Source: Adiantum capillus-veneris
Taxonomy: Eukaryota > Streptophyta > Polypodiopsida > Polypodiales > Pteridaceae
DNA: 60,000 nucleotides
NCBI GenBank assembly: GCA_014529385.2
Contig: CM043966.1
Location: forward strand, 44,280,537 to 44,340,536
Direction: 5' to 3'
The position numbers and the translations under genes are program-made. Shown piece after piece: positions 45,983 through 56,432 of this stretch; within the stretch, counting starts at the first letter, position 1; each line of letters begins with the position of its first letter. The notes below the pieces were generated by a model that was not told where the DNA came from, did no database searches, and saw only the letters and a program-made list of their open reading frames with translations.

Positions 45983-46901
45983 GTTAGCAGAAGGAATAGC
46001 CGGACGGGCATCCACCTCACCGAACACGTAGCCAAACACCACATTTGTGCTCTATTATTTTTTCGAGCTAGTGTAGTGATACTCTATGTAAATCCTAATT
46101 CTAGAGTAGCAGGTCAATTACTTGGGTTGTAATTCTATCATGATAATTGTAAAAGTCCATGTGAATCGGCCACTCACCATTTAGAAAGCCCTAGGTATAA
46201 AGGTCAATAAATTTAATGTGAAAGAAGGCTTATCTTTTGAGGAAGAAAAGAGCTCTATCATACGTACGTTTAAGCAACTACGAAGCTCTAACTTGTACTC
46301 ATTGCAACCAATGATTGGGGATAATCCGATTTCAGTTTTGAAACTTGCATTGTGTTCCTCTTTCCATGCTCTTTCATTCAAGTGTGAGCATTGTGAGTTT
46401 TGATGAGGTTTGCAACTACGCATTAGTGAGCTATAATTGCAGATTTGAGTGCTTAAATACTTTTTGAAATTTTGACCATAAGAGAGTGGTCTTAGACCAT
46501 GGGGCGACATTTCTGGTATGTTTTGTTGCAGTTTTCAGGACCTTTTTCATGATGGATTGTTATTTGGCACCTTGTTGGATTGCGACCAGACTTGGTAGGG
46601 TAGTGCCTCTAGGTGTCCTAGACATCCTCCTTAAGTTCCATTGCATTTTGAGTTCGTTCTAGTGCCAAAATGGTGTGATTACTTAGAGCAGAGAGAGCAG
46701 GACATATGCATATTTCCCTAATCATTGAGTGGTGGTTTTCTTGTTGAGTTGGTGTGTTTTCTTGTTAGGTTCACCTCTTGAGATCGACAACTTCAAAGAG
46801 TCTCCGTGCCTCATCAAAGTCACTTCCTTGAGTATTGCCATTATGTTAGTGCTAGATAGCTATGCTACAGACGTCCGTCCTCGCGGAGACCCACTAAAAC
46901 A
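45983..46901 (+). repeat. Family A 3' LTR, decayed
   Basis: It aligns by eye with the B LTR: TATAAAGGTCAA (46196) at the same distance from the start, GCATTGTGTTCCTCTT, CATTCAAGTGT, and the end block AGCTATGCTA-AGACGTCCGT before ACTAAAACA. No primer site follows, so it is a 3' or solo LTR. The next base begins D1. Confidence 0.75.
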
Positions 46902-47785
46902 GAGGGAATGCTTACATGAAACAAGTTGGATCAATTAATCTAGTAAATTTGAAGGATCATTCTTACAAGGATGTCTTGAGAACACCAATCCAGGAGTTGG
47001 ATTCGAAAACCTCAATGAAAACTAAACTCCGGTCATGGATAAGTAAAGACACTCCAATTTGGATGTGTGGAGATTTTGAGTCTTGTAGTTTACAAAGAGA
47101 AGATTGCATATGAGATAAATGATGCAAAATACGTACCTGGATCTTTCCTATTATCTATTTGAACCATTTGAGTGGACTCAATTTTTGACTACTATGTATG
47201 AATGCGTTAATGAATCTACACCCACATAGTTTTGAAATGAGAAGGGTTATGACATAGTTCCCATTCAGATGGCATCTATTGCAGTGATCAAGGAAAAACA
47301 TGTCTTATCTGATCATTATTATGATTCCATGATAAGTTAGAAGGGAAGACACTCACAATGGAGGAAACGTATTTTGCAAAAGAACATGTAAGGATGAAAC
47401 TATTACTGGAAGGAGAAGAAAGTTTTTTGAGTTTTCAAATCAACATTGTAGATGCCGGTATTGCAAAAAATGAGATTATAACATGGAAAGAATACAATTG
47501 AAACTAGAAATAGAAAACAAAACTCACTTCTTGGCGATGATAGATACATTGGATTGCATCAAGGACAAGATAATGGGAATATATCCGGCCATGAAAAACA
47601 CGGATCGAGGGAACAAAACAAACAAAAATCGGGCAAGCCTGATGAGATCAAAGAAAGAGAACCTCCAATGATGACTAAAAGCGAGCACAAAGAAAAGTAT
47701 AAGGAGTTGAAACGGACCTTGAAGGATGTTTGGACAACTGAAATGGAGTCAAAAGAAACAAACCAAGAGTAATCGATGTTTCTTC
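46902..47785 (+). pseudogene. D1: B-like gypsy protease-to-RT linker fragment
   Basis: It matches B from about 19230 to 20215: LKDHSYKDVLRTPIQELDS, then a WMCGDFESC block, a CVNEST-P block, and KRTLKDVWTTEME at the end (47700-47760). Frames are broken. It starts exactly after the family A LTR, as expected if A inserted into an older B-like copy. Confidence 0.8.
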
Positions 47786-49065
47786 ACACTACATATTTCA
47801 CTCTTGGTTGAGCAAGATGAAACTTCTTTGGGTTGAGTTGATCTCCACTTTCATCATATTGCTTCAACGCCATCCCAATATTTTCACCATGATCCTTTAT
47901 AGAACTATAAACACAAAATTCATCAATAAGATCCTTCACAAACTTGCCAAGAAAGGAAGAGAACACCTTATTGACATGCTTTTGATACCAAGCATAGCCA
48001 TTCATAAGACCAAAAGGAAGCACACAATAACAAAAGCATCCCCATGGTGTGATAATTCAAATATATCATCTATGAAAGGAAGAGGGTATCGATCTCTCTT
48101 CATAGCTATGTTTACACGCTTAAAATCAACACAAGTTCTCCACTTTACATCCTTCTTGGGTGTGAAAACAACCGAAATCACCCATTCTATAGTACTCACA
48201 GGACATATAAAACCTGCTTTGAGAAGCTTGTCTACCTCTTCCTTTAAAGCATTAAGTTGTACATGTTCCAATCTCCTTAGCTTTTGGCGTACGTACGGGG
48301 GCTGAGCTCTTTACTTGATTGAAATGTAGATTTATTCTCTTTGAAGTCTCTAATTTCCTTATACTAAGTGATAAAGAAATTGGGAAATTGTTGTATCATG
48401 CGTAGGTACCACCCTTCTCATGACTAGACAAGTTGGGAGACAACATACCTTGTATTAACTCTTGTTTGACATAAGATTGAACTTTGGGTTGCATTAGATA
48501 TTCAATTTTCTCATAGCAGAGATATCCTCATTCTTCATAAAACAAAGAAGATTTTGTTTCTCATTATTCTCTTCTTAAAGAAATAAGGAGGAAACATCTA
48601 GATCACTACCGCTACTATCTTCCACATCATTGCCATCAATCCCATTGTCTTCTTCACTTGAGTACTCTTCTTCATCACTTTTCTCATCAAAATCATCATC
48701 CAAAGATTGCTTGCTAGCCATGCCAGACCTCTTCTTATCACCCCTTTTATTATAGAGAGTGATGGTACCATGTCCCCAATCCTATACAGCTTTGGTTTCT
48801 TGTAATCATGGTCTTCCAAGGATGTCAAGAGGCAAAGAACCAATACCCACGGGCATAACATGACAATTTTCTAGTGCTTTAACATCAAATACATCCACTT
48901 CTAGATCCTTTATGACTCCCAAACACTTTACCCTTGATTGGTTGGCAAGCTTTATACAAAAATAAAAATTCTTTACCATGCTGAGTCTGATACACAAGCT
49001 TGAGTAATAACGCATACCTATGCACCTTCATCAATATAAGCTTGTCCAATGCACTTCCTCTAATT
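47786..49065 (-). pseudogene. F: minus-strand gypsy protease-RT fragment
   Basis: On the minus strand, 49065-48600 is a protease-type region ending MPVGIGSLPLDILGRP; 48300-48002 is the RT N-part (KAGFICPVSTIEWV, FTPKKDVKWRTCVDF, KRDRYPLPFIDDI). After an internal deletion the RT palm resumes as LPFGLMN...AWYQKHVNKVF with LIDEFCVYSS, where the usual D-D is D-E. Both ends are truncated and several frameshifts exist. It belongs to a gypsy family different from B. Confidence 0.85.
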
Positions 49066-49131
49066 CCATGCATCCATTCATGAGACTAATACAACTGATC
49101 TAAGATTGGGGAAATGATTACCTAAAACAAG
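49066..49131 (+). pseudogene. D2 left part: B-like protease fragment
   Basis: Reads as the RPFMRQL...QDWG-D-YL counterpart of B 19185-19240 and is cut by Copia-2. It continues at 54331 after the target duplication. Confidence 0.65.
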
Positions 49132-49899
49132 TGTTAGGAAATATGACATAGCTAAATAGATATTTGAGTAGATTACTTAATGGAGAGAGATAAATTTCAC
49201 ACACAAGAGATTATAGAGTAGAGAGAGAGAGAGAGAGAGAGTACACACGATATACGTGGTTCACCCAATGTGGGCTACGTCCACGGGAAAGCAACCACTC
49301 AATGGCTTTAGTACTTCAAAACAAGAAGTAGTTTACAAAGGGATTATACCCTTAATGGAGCTCCCACCTTGCTTCACTCTCACCACCTCACACCCACCTT
49401 GTTGCATCAACTTCACACTATGAAATGTGTGTAGAAATGGCCTCCTTTTATAGGCCAAAAGGGCTGCCCTCTCTCAAAAGAGGCAGCCATGTGTAGCAGT
49501 CCTTGTGTGAATAAGTCCAAATCGGACCCTCCAATCAGCCCATGTGTGGCCGCCCTTGTGTAGACAAATCCGCTTGAATTTGGCCATCGGCCACCGGTCA
49601 TTGACTTCCAACCACCGGCCACCAGCCAACCAACTGGTCGTTTTCTGACCACTTTCCGGCCGCCGTCCGGCCATAATATTCCGGCGAAAAGGAATATTCT
49701 GGCGAGGGAAAAAAAAAATCTCGGGGGCTTCCGCCCCCGAGGCCCCTAAAGTTGCCCCTGATTTTTGGACGTGAAAATTTTGGTTTTCGATGAGTGATTT
49801 CCTTTATGCACGATGGCTTCTCCTCATAATGGGGGCCTTACAAATGTGCGCTTTTACGACAAAAAATTACAAGGGGTAAACCAGGCTCCATACTTAACA
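49132..49899 (-). repeat. Copia-2 3' LTR
   Basis: On the minus strand it follows the polypurine tract (49900-49912). TATA box on the minus strand at 49445-49452; GA repeat of about 10 units at 49221-49241. Confidence 0.95.
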
Positions 49900-49958
49900 A
49901 TCTCCCACTTGGAGACTAATCTTAAACCAAACCTGTGATTGCTTTCCATCCTGGCTTC

Positions 49959-52900
49959 TTATCCTTGAATGCCAACCGAAGATGAGCAAAAGCTCAACTT
50001 CTCCTTGTTCACCACCTTTGTAAACATGTATGCAAGATTTTCACTTGTATGCACCTTTCCTAGATTTAGCTGTCCCTCTTCCAAAAGAGTGCGTATGAAG
50101 TGATATCTCACCTCAATGTGCTTTGTCCTTGAATGAAAGGCTGAGTTCTTCGCAAGATGGATAGCGCTTTGGCTATCACTATACAAAACACAATTGTCTT
50201 GTTTGAATCCAAGCTCTTCTAAGAATCTGTGAAGCCACAGAATTTCTTTGCTTGCCTCCGTCATTGCTACATACTCTACTTCCATGGTAGAAAGTGAGAC
50301 CACTTTCTGCAGCTTTGAAGCCCAACTTACTGCTGTGCCTCCAACCGTGAAGACATAGCTAGTAGTGCTCCTTCGAGTATCTTTGCCACGTCCCATATCT
50401 GCATCAGCATATCCTTCTAGAAAAATATCAGTTCCTCCAAAATACAAAGCATTTGTTGTTGTCCCTTTTAGATACCTAAGTATCCACTTCACAGCTTGCC
50501 AATGCTCTTTACCTGGGTTGTCCATGAACCTACTCACAACTCCCACTGCCTGTGCAATGTTTGACCTTGTCCAAACCATAGCATACATTAGAGAACCTAG
50601 CGCTGCAACATATGGAACTTTAGACATATAGGCTATCTTCTCTTGTGTCTTTGGACACATATCCTTCGTTAGTTTAAAGTGACCAGCCAAAGGTGTAGAA
50701 ACTGGTTTTGCATTTTGCATTTTGCATTGCAAACCTTTCTAGTACCTTCTTGATGTAATCTTCTTGAGATAGATTTATTGTCTTCTTCGTCCTGTCCCTT
50801 GATATTTTCATACCAAGTATCCTCTTTACAACACTTAAATCTTTCATTGAAAAAGATTTAGACAGCTCCTCTTTTAGGTCTTTCATGTCCTGCATGTTAG
50901 CACTTGCAATCAACCTGTCATCAACATACAACATTAGGATGATGAATTTCCCATCTCCCAAATTCTTCGTGTAGACACAGTGATCCGAGTTGCATCTTGT
51001 GAATCCATGATTCAACATCCATCGATCAAACTTCAAGTACCAATGTATTGATTCTTTCTTTAAACCATACAAGCTCTTATTTAATTTGCAAACCATTTTC
51101 TCCTTACCTTTTACTTCATACCCCTTTGGTTGAAGCATGTAGATTTCCTCCTCTAAGTCACCGTGAGGGAATGCCATATTTACATCCATTTGCTCAAGAT
51201 TTAGATCATGAGCATCCACAAGGCTTAAGACAAGCCTAATTGAGTTCATTTTTACAACAGGAGAAAATATTTCATTGAAGTCAATACCTTTCTTTTGAGA
51301 AAACCCTTTTACCACAAGCCTAGACTTGTACCTTTTCTTCCCACCTTCTTTTTCCTTCAGCTTGTACACCCATTTGTTTTGAAGTGCTCGCTTACCTTTA
51401 GGCAACTCAACCAACTCCCATGTTTGGTTGCGATGTAGTGAGTCCATCTCCACTTGCATGCTCTTCGTCCATTCTTCTTTGGATTCATGTTGCATAGCTT
51501 CTTCGTATGATTCCGGCTCTCCAGAATCTGAGATCACTGGTTTACCTGTCCATGCCTCTTCTGGAACTCCCCCATCCAATGCCATTGAGGGTGACCGGTT
51601 GATTAAGTACACACGTACTTATAGCTTCCGCCCAAAGCTCAAGCGGTAGGCCTGCACGTAGCCACATGCTTCGTGCTCGCTCCATGATTGTCCTGTTCAT
51701 CCTTTCTGAAATCCCATTTTGTTGAGGTGTCCTTGGGGTTGTCCTTTGCCTTCGAATGCCGTTGCTAGCACAAAAGCTTTCAAAATCTTGGATACAATAT
51801 TTGCCTCCATTGTCGGATCTGAGGCATTTAACCTTGGTACTTGTTTCATTCTCCACAAAGGCTTTCCACCTTTGAAATATAGAAAATACATCGGACTTAT
51901 TCTTCATGACATAAACCCATGTTTTTCTAGTCGCATCGTCTATGAATGTTACATAGTACAATGAGCCACCAAGTGATGGTGTACTTGCAGGACCCCAAAC
52001 ATCAGAATGAACCAACTCAAGTTTTCTATTTTTTCTTTCATTTCCCGATTTTTGAAATTTTACCCTCTTTTGTTTACCATAAACATAATCTTCACAGAAC
52101 TCTAAGTCCACTTCCTTCAAACTTGGTAGAAGCTTCTTTGTTTTGATGGATTTGCATTCCTTTGGTACTCATATGCCCAAGTCGGTAGTGCCACACCGCA
52201 CTGTCAACTTCTATAGTTGTTGCACAAGCTGAAGGTTGCATGCTAATAGTACACAAGTAAAGTGTACCGACCTTTTCTCCCTTGGCAACCACCAAAGATC
52301 CCTTTGAGATCTTCCACCGTTTGTTTCCGAATGCAATGTTGTGACCCTCATCGTCCAATTGTCCTGTAGAGATCAAATTTTTGCGAAGAGAAGGAACATG
52401 CCTAACATCTTTAAGCTTCCATTCATTTCCGTTAGCAGTTTTGAGAGAAACTGTATCTTTGCCGCGACAATCTCACAAGCTTCATCATCTCCCAAGTATA
52501 CATACCAAAAATTACCTTTGGTGTAGTCTTGGAAATGTTGCTTGTGTGGTGTTGCATGGAATGAAGCCCCGGAATCTACTATCCAAGAATTAGACACATT
52601 GTCTAATGAGAGAATTAGAGCATCTTGCTCTACTTTACCTGCCACATTGGCCTCCAATGTTGGCTTGTTGTCTTGAGACTCTGTCTCCTTCTTCTTCTTG
52701 GACCTGCAATCCTTCTTGACGTGGCCCTTCTTGCCGCTGTTCCAACATTCAAGAACTGACTTTGTGTGTGACTTGCTCTGCCTTGAGCGATCACGACCCT
52801 TTTGGTTTTTGAACCTCTCCTTAGGCCTTCCTCTTGTTTCCACTGATAGTGCAACACTTGATGATTCTCCTGTGCTTCTCCTTCGCATTTCCTCGCTTAG

Positions 52901-53446
52901 GAGAACACCCACAACATCATCAAACTTAAGAGTATTTGTGCCAGATATAGAATTACTTACATCAATCACAAGGCTGTCCCAACTATCTGGTAGAGATGAT
53001 AGTATAAGGAGACCTCGCACTTACTCATCGAAATTGATTTTCACCGATCGAAGTTGACTTATGTTTGTGTTAAAGTCATTTAGGTGTTCTGCAACTGAAC
53101 CATTCTCTGCCATCTTTAGATTGAACAAGCACTTCATAAGAAATACCTTATTGGATGCCGATGGTTTCTCGTAGAAGTCGTCAAGTGACTTCATCAAGTC
53201 CTTCGTGGTCTTCATCTCCGAAACATTGAAGGCGACTGTTGATGCCAAGCTTAACCGGATTGTTCCCAATGCCTCTCGATCAAGTACAATACATGCTTTG
53301 TCTGCCATTGTTGCGGGCTTCTTCGCAAGACCGCCTAGTGGCAAATAGAGGTCCTTCTGGTAGAGATAGTCTTCAATCTGCATCTTCCAATGCTCGTAGT
53401 TTTTGCCGTTGAACTTCTCAATCTTGAACTTCCCTTCCTCTGCCAT
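49959..53446 (-). pseudogene. Copia-2 gag-pol polyprotein, multiply disrupted
   Basis: Reading from the ATG at 53446: gag; TAA at 53020-53018; zinc knuckle CWNSGKKGHVKKDC (second Cys now Ser); protease DSG; a 2-bp insertion near 52465; a 1-bp insertion near 52140; integrase with D, D, E present; a 2-bp deletion near 51613; an in-frame 402-bp deletion relative to Copia-1 removing the integrase C-terminal part and the linker to RT; RT with YVDD kept; a 7-bp tandem duplication near 50725 that shifts frame; RNase H to 49959. It lacks both Copia-1 stops, so the two copies decayed separately. Not functional. Confidence 0.93.
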
Positions 53447-53508
53447 AACTCCCACTCAACAATTCAAGGAATCATTTCCTTGATATAATTTAGCTACGAG
53501 CAAACCTT

Positions 53509-53520
53509 GCTCTGATACCA
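53509..53520 (-). promoter_or_regulatory. Copia-2 primer binding site, tRNA-Met type
   Basis: Minus strand TGGTATCAGAGC, a perfect match to the complement of initiator tRNA-Met 3' end, 3 bp from the LTR. Confidence 0.92.
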
Positions 53521-53523
53521 GTT

Positions 53524-53608
53524 TGTTAAGAAATATGACGTAGCTAAATAGATATTTGAGTAGATTACTTAATGGAGAGAGATAAATTTCACACACAAGA
53601 GATTATAC

Positions 53609-53667
<59 letters not shown>

Positions 53668-54325
53668 CATGATATACGTGGTTCACCCAATGTGGGCTAC
53701 GTCCACGGGAAAGCAGCCACTCAATGGCTTTAGTACTTCAAAACAAGAAGTAGTTTACAAAGGGATTATATCCTTAATGGAGCTCCCGCCTTGCTTCACT
53801 CTCACCACCTCACACCCACCTTGTTGCATCAACTTCACACTATGAAATGTGTGTAGAAATGGCCTCCTTTTATAGGCCAAAAGGGTTGCCCTCTCTCATG
53901 AAAGGCAGCCATGTGTAGCCGTCCTTGTGTGAATAAGTCCAAATCAGACCCTCCAATCCGCCCATGTGTGGCCGCCCTTGTGTAGACAAATCCGCTTTTG
54001 AATTCGGCCACCGGCCACCGGTCATTGACTTCCAACCACCGGCCACCGGCCAACCGACCGGTCGTTTTCCGACCACTTTCTCCGACCGTCGTTCGGCCAT
54101 AATATTCTTGCGAAAAGGAATATTCCGGCGAGGGGAAAAAAAAGTCTCAGGGGCTTCCGCCCCTGAGGCCCCTAAAGTTGCTCCTGATTTTGGACATGAA
54201 AACTTTGGTTTCCAATGAGTGATTTTCCTTTACGCACGATGGCTTCTCCTCATAATGGGGGCCTTACAAATGTGCGCTTTTACCACAAAAAATTACAAGG
54301 GGTAAATCAGACTCTATACTTAACA
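53524..54325 (-). repeat. Copia-2 5' LTR
   Basis: TATA box on the minus strand at 53867-53874; (AG)26 at 53612-53663, against about 10 units in the partner LTR. Confidence 0.95.
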
Positions 54326-54330
54326 ACAAG

Positions 54331-54935
54331 TTGGATCAATTACTCAAGTGAATTTGAAGGATCATTCTTAGAAGGATGTCTTGAGAACACCAATACAAGT
54401 TTTGGATTCAAAAACCTCATCAAAAACTAAACTGCCATCATGGATAAGTAAAGACACTCCAATTTGGATGTGTGGAGCTTTTGAGCTTGGTAGTTTACAA
54501 AGAGAAGATTGCATATAAGATCAAGAGGTAAACGATGTAGAATACGTACCCAAACATTTCTTGAGCATCTGTTTGAACCAGTTGAGTGGACTCAATTTTT
54601 CGCTACTATGGATGTATGCGTTAATGAATCTACACCCACAAAATTTTGTGACGAGAAGAATTATGACACGGTTTTCATTTAGATGGTATCTATTGCACTG
54701 ATCAAGGAGCAACATGTCTTCTTTGATCATTATTATGATGCCATAGATAAGCTAGAATGGGACAGACTCACAACAAGGAAATAGATTCTAAAAAAGAACA
54801 TGTAAGGGTGAAACTGCTACTTGGAAAAGGAGAAGACAAGTTTTTTGAGTTTTCAAATCAGCATTGTAGATATGCCAACGAAGGTATCACAAAAAACAAG
54901 AAAATAACATGAAAGGAAACAAATGAAACTAGTGA
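54331..54935 (+). pseudogene. D2 right part: B-like protease linker fragment
   Basis: Continues from 49131. It parallels D1 closely (for example LDS-like text then WISKDTPIWMC, and FVNEST/CVNEST-P) and B 19245-19900. Stops and shifts throughout. It ends where an LTR-like segment begins. Confidence 0.8.
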
Positions 54936-54936
54936 C

Positions 54937-55047
54937 GAAGGAAATTTGGAATGGCGGCCTCTACACCAAAACAAACTCCATTGCGCCACAAGGGAAATGA
55001 GATAAGGGCACCACCTAGTCTTGGAAGCGTGGACTAGGACCGCTACA

Positions 55048-55101
<54 letters not shown>

Positions 55102-56390
55102 ACTATGAATGAAGCATTAACCTTAGTGTGTGTACAAGGAATGGATGACTTCAAACACTCCCAACACAAATAGCATGTAGATTACCAAACAACCACTCAA
55201 GGATTAGCCAAGATCACATCAAGCACTCTCACACATATATAAAAGATTTCTCTTAATTAACATAAGTAAGAGAAGGAGAGGTTACTAGCATGAAACAATT
55301 TGCACTCTAGAATGTGCAAGAATAGAGTGAATGAATGAGCTTATGGGCTCATGGTGAGTGATACAAAGACTCAATGGGGCTGAGGGAGGCTTGAAATTAC
55401 AAAGGGGAAGGCCTCTTTGTATAGGAAAGAGAGTGATTAGGAGTGAGGTTAAGATCCAAGTGTAATTTGTACAAATGAAGCTTGATTAGGGACATTCAAC
55501 CAATGAAGAAGCTCCTTCCAAGTGATTTGTTGACCAATTAGCTCCATCATCACTTGTGTTGTCTTCACTCCTTCCTCCATAGCTTGAGTCCAAGAGCTTC
55601 CTTATTTTAAAATGTAAAGAATCTACATAAAATCAATACCTATCTAGTAATAATAGAAAGGGGTTGAATGAGAACTTATGAATTACAACAAGATTAAGCA
55701 TGACTTGAGAGGTGATTAGAAGAGGAATTTTGATGGGTTTTTGAGCTTGAGAGAGAGGAGGAAGGAGAGGAGGGTGAGAAGACTAATGGCTGATTTTTAG
55801 AGAAGGTCTCAATGTGGAAAAGGAAGGGTGTGTGTGTGTAAAGGTAGAGGGGGTGGTCTCCACCACAGTTGAAAAAATTGGCGTCCGCAATTTTGGCCAT
55901 ATCTCCTAGACCGTAGATGCAAAAATTATAAAAAAAGTATGGCCAGAATCTCCAGCTCATCAGCTACAACTTTGATGAAGACAACTTTTCTTGGATCGGA
56001 GTGGAAGTATTTTTTAAAAATTCAGCAAAATCATGTGTCTGGTTCCTTCCTTTACCAAGTCTTCCACTTGGGTCCCATTTGTTTGAATCATCATATGGCT
56101 CCAAAGACATGATGATATGAGCCACTCATGACCCTTGAATCATGGGTGCATGGCTCCACAACCACATCATATCTTTCCTTTTCACATTTACATATTTTCC
56201 CTTCCCTTTACCACTAGGTTCTCCCTCTACCTTTCACCTCCGGTGAACTAGTCAAGAAAAAATTCCTATCAAATCATTTTTTTAAAATTTTTCCAAGAGG
56301 TTGTTCTCACTCTTTCTTTTATTGTTAACCTCTAGAAGCAAGGAAAACCAACAAAATATAATAAACAGAAATTTGTGATAGGCTCGGATT
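54937..56390 (-). repeat. LTR-like segment next to the Tat-type pol (probable 3' LTR, limits approximate)
   Basis: It starts TGACGAAGG where D2 stops, and ends near a G-run (GGGGGGGC on the minus strand, about 56392-56402) that could be the polypurine tract of the pol at 56433. A minus-strand TATA-like CTTTGTATAGG lies at 55413-55423 (plus strand). (AG)25 at 55051-55099. No partner copy is in the window. Confidence 0.45.
55051..55099. repeat. (AG)n microsatellite
   Basis: About 49 bp of uninterrupted AG. Confidence 0.97.
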
Positions 56391-56432
56391 ATAGCCCCCC
56401 CAAACCTGGCTAGGGGTATTTATGCCTCTAGC

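Larger units (their letters stand above)
49132..54325 (-). mobile_element. Copia-2, full-length Ty1/copia element
   Basis: LTRs of 768 bp (49132-49899) and 802 bp (53524-54325) with a perfect ACAAG duplication at 49127-49131 and 54326-54330. Same family as Copia-1, opposite orientation. In the first 290 bp the LTRs differ at about 7 positions (2.4%), so the age is close to that of Copia-1. It sits inside the D2 protease fossil. Confidence 0.97.

Noticed and set aside
55694-55960. Ser/Pro-rich 88-codon minus-strand frame
   Set aside because: It lies in LTR-like non-coding sequence; such frames are common in T/C-rich LTR leaders.
54937-56363. Solo LTR with its own target duplication
   Set aside because: Flanking 5-mers (ACTAG and GAAAT) do not match, so it is better seen as the 3' LTR of the neighbouring pol.
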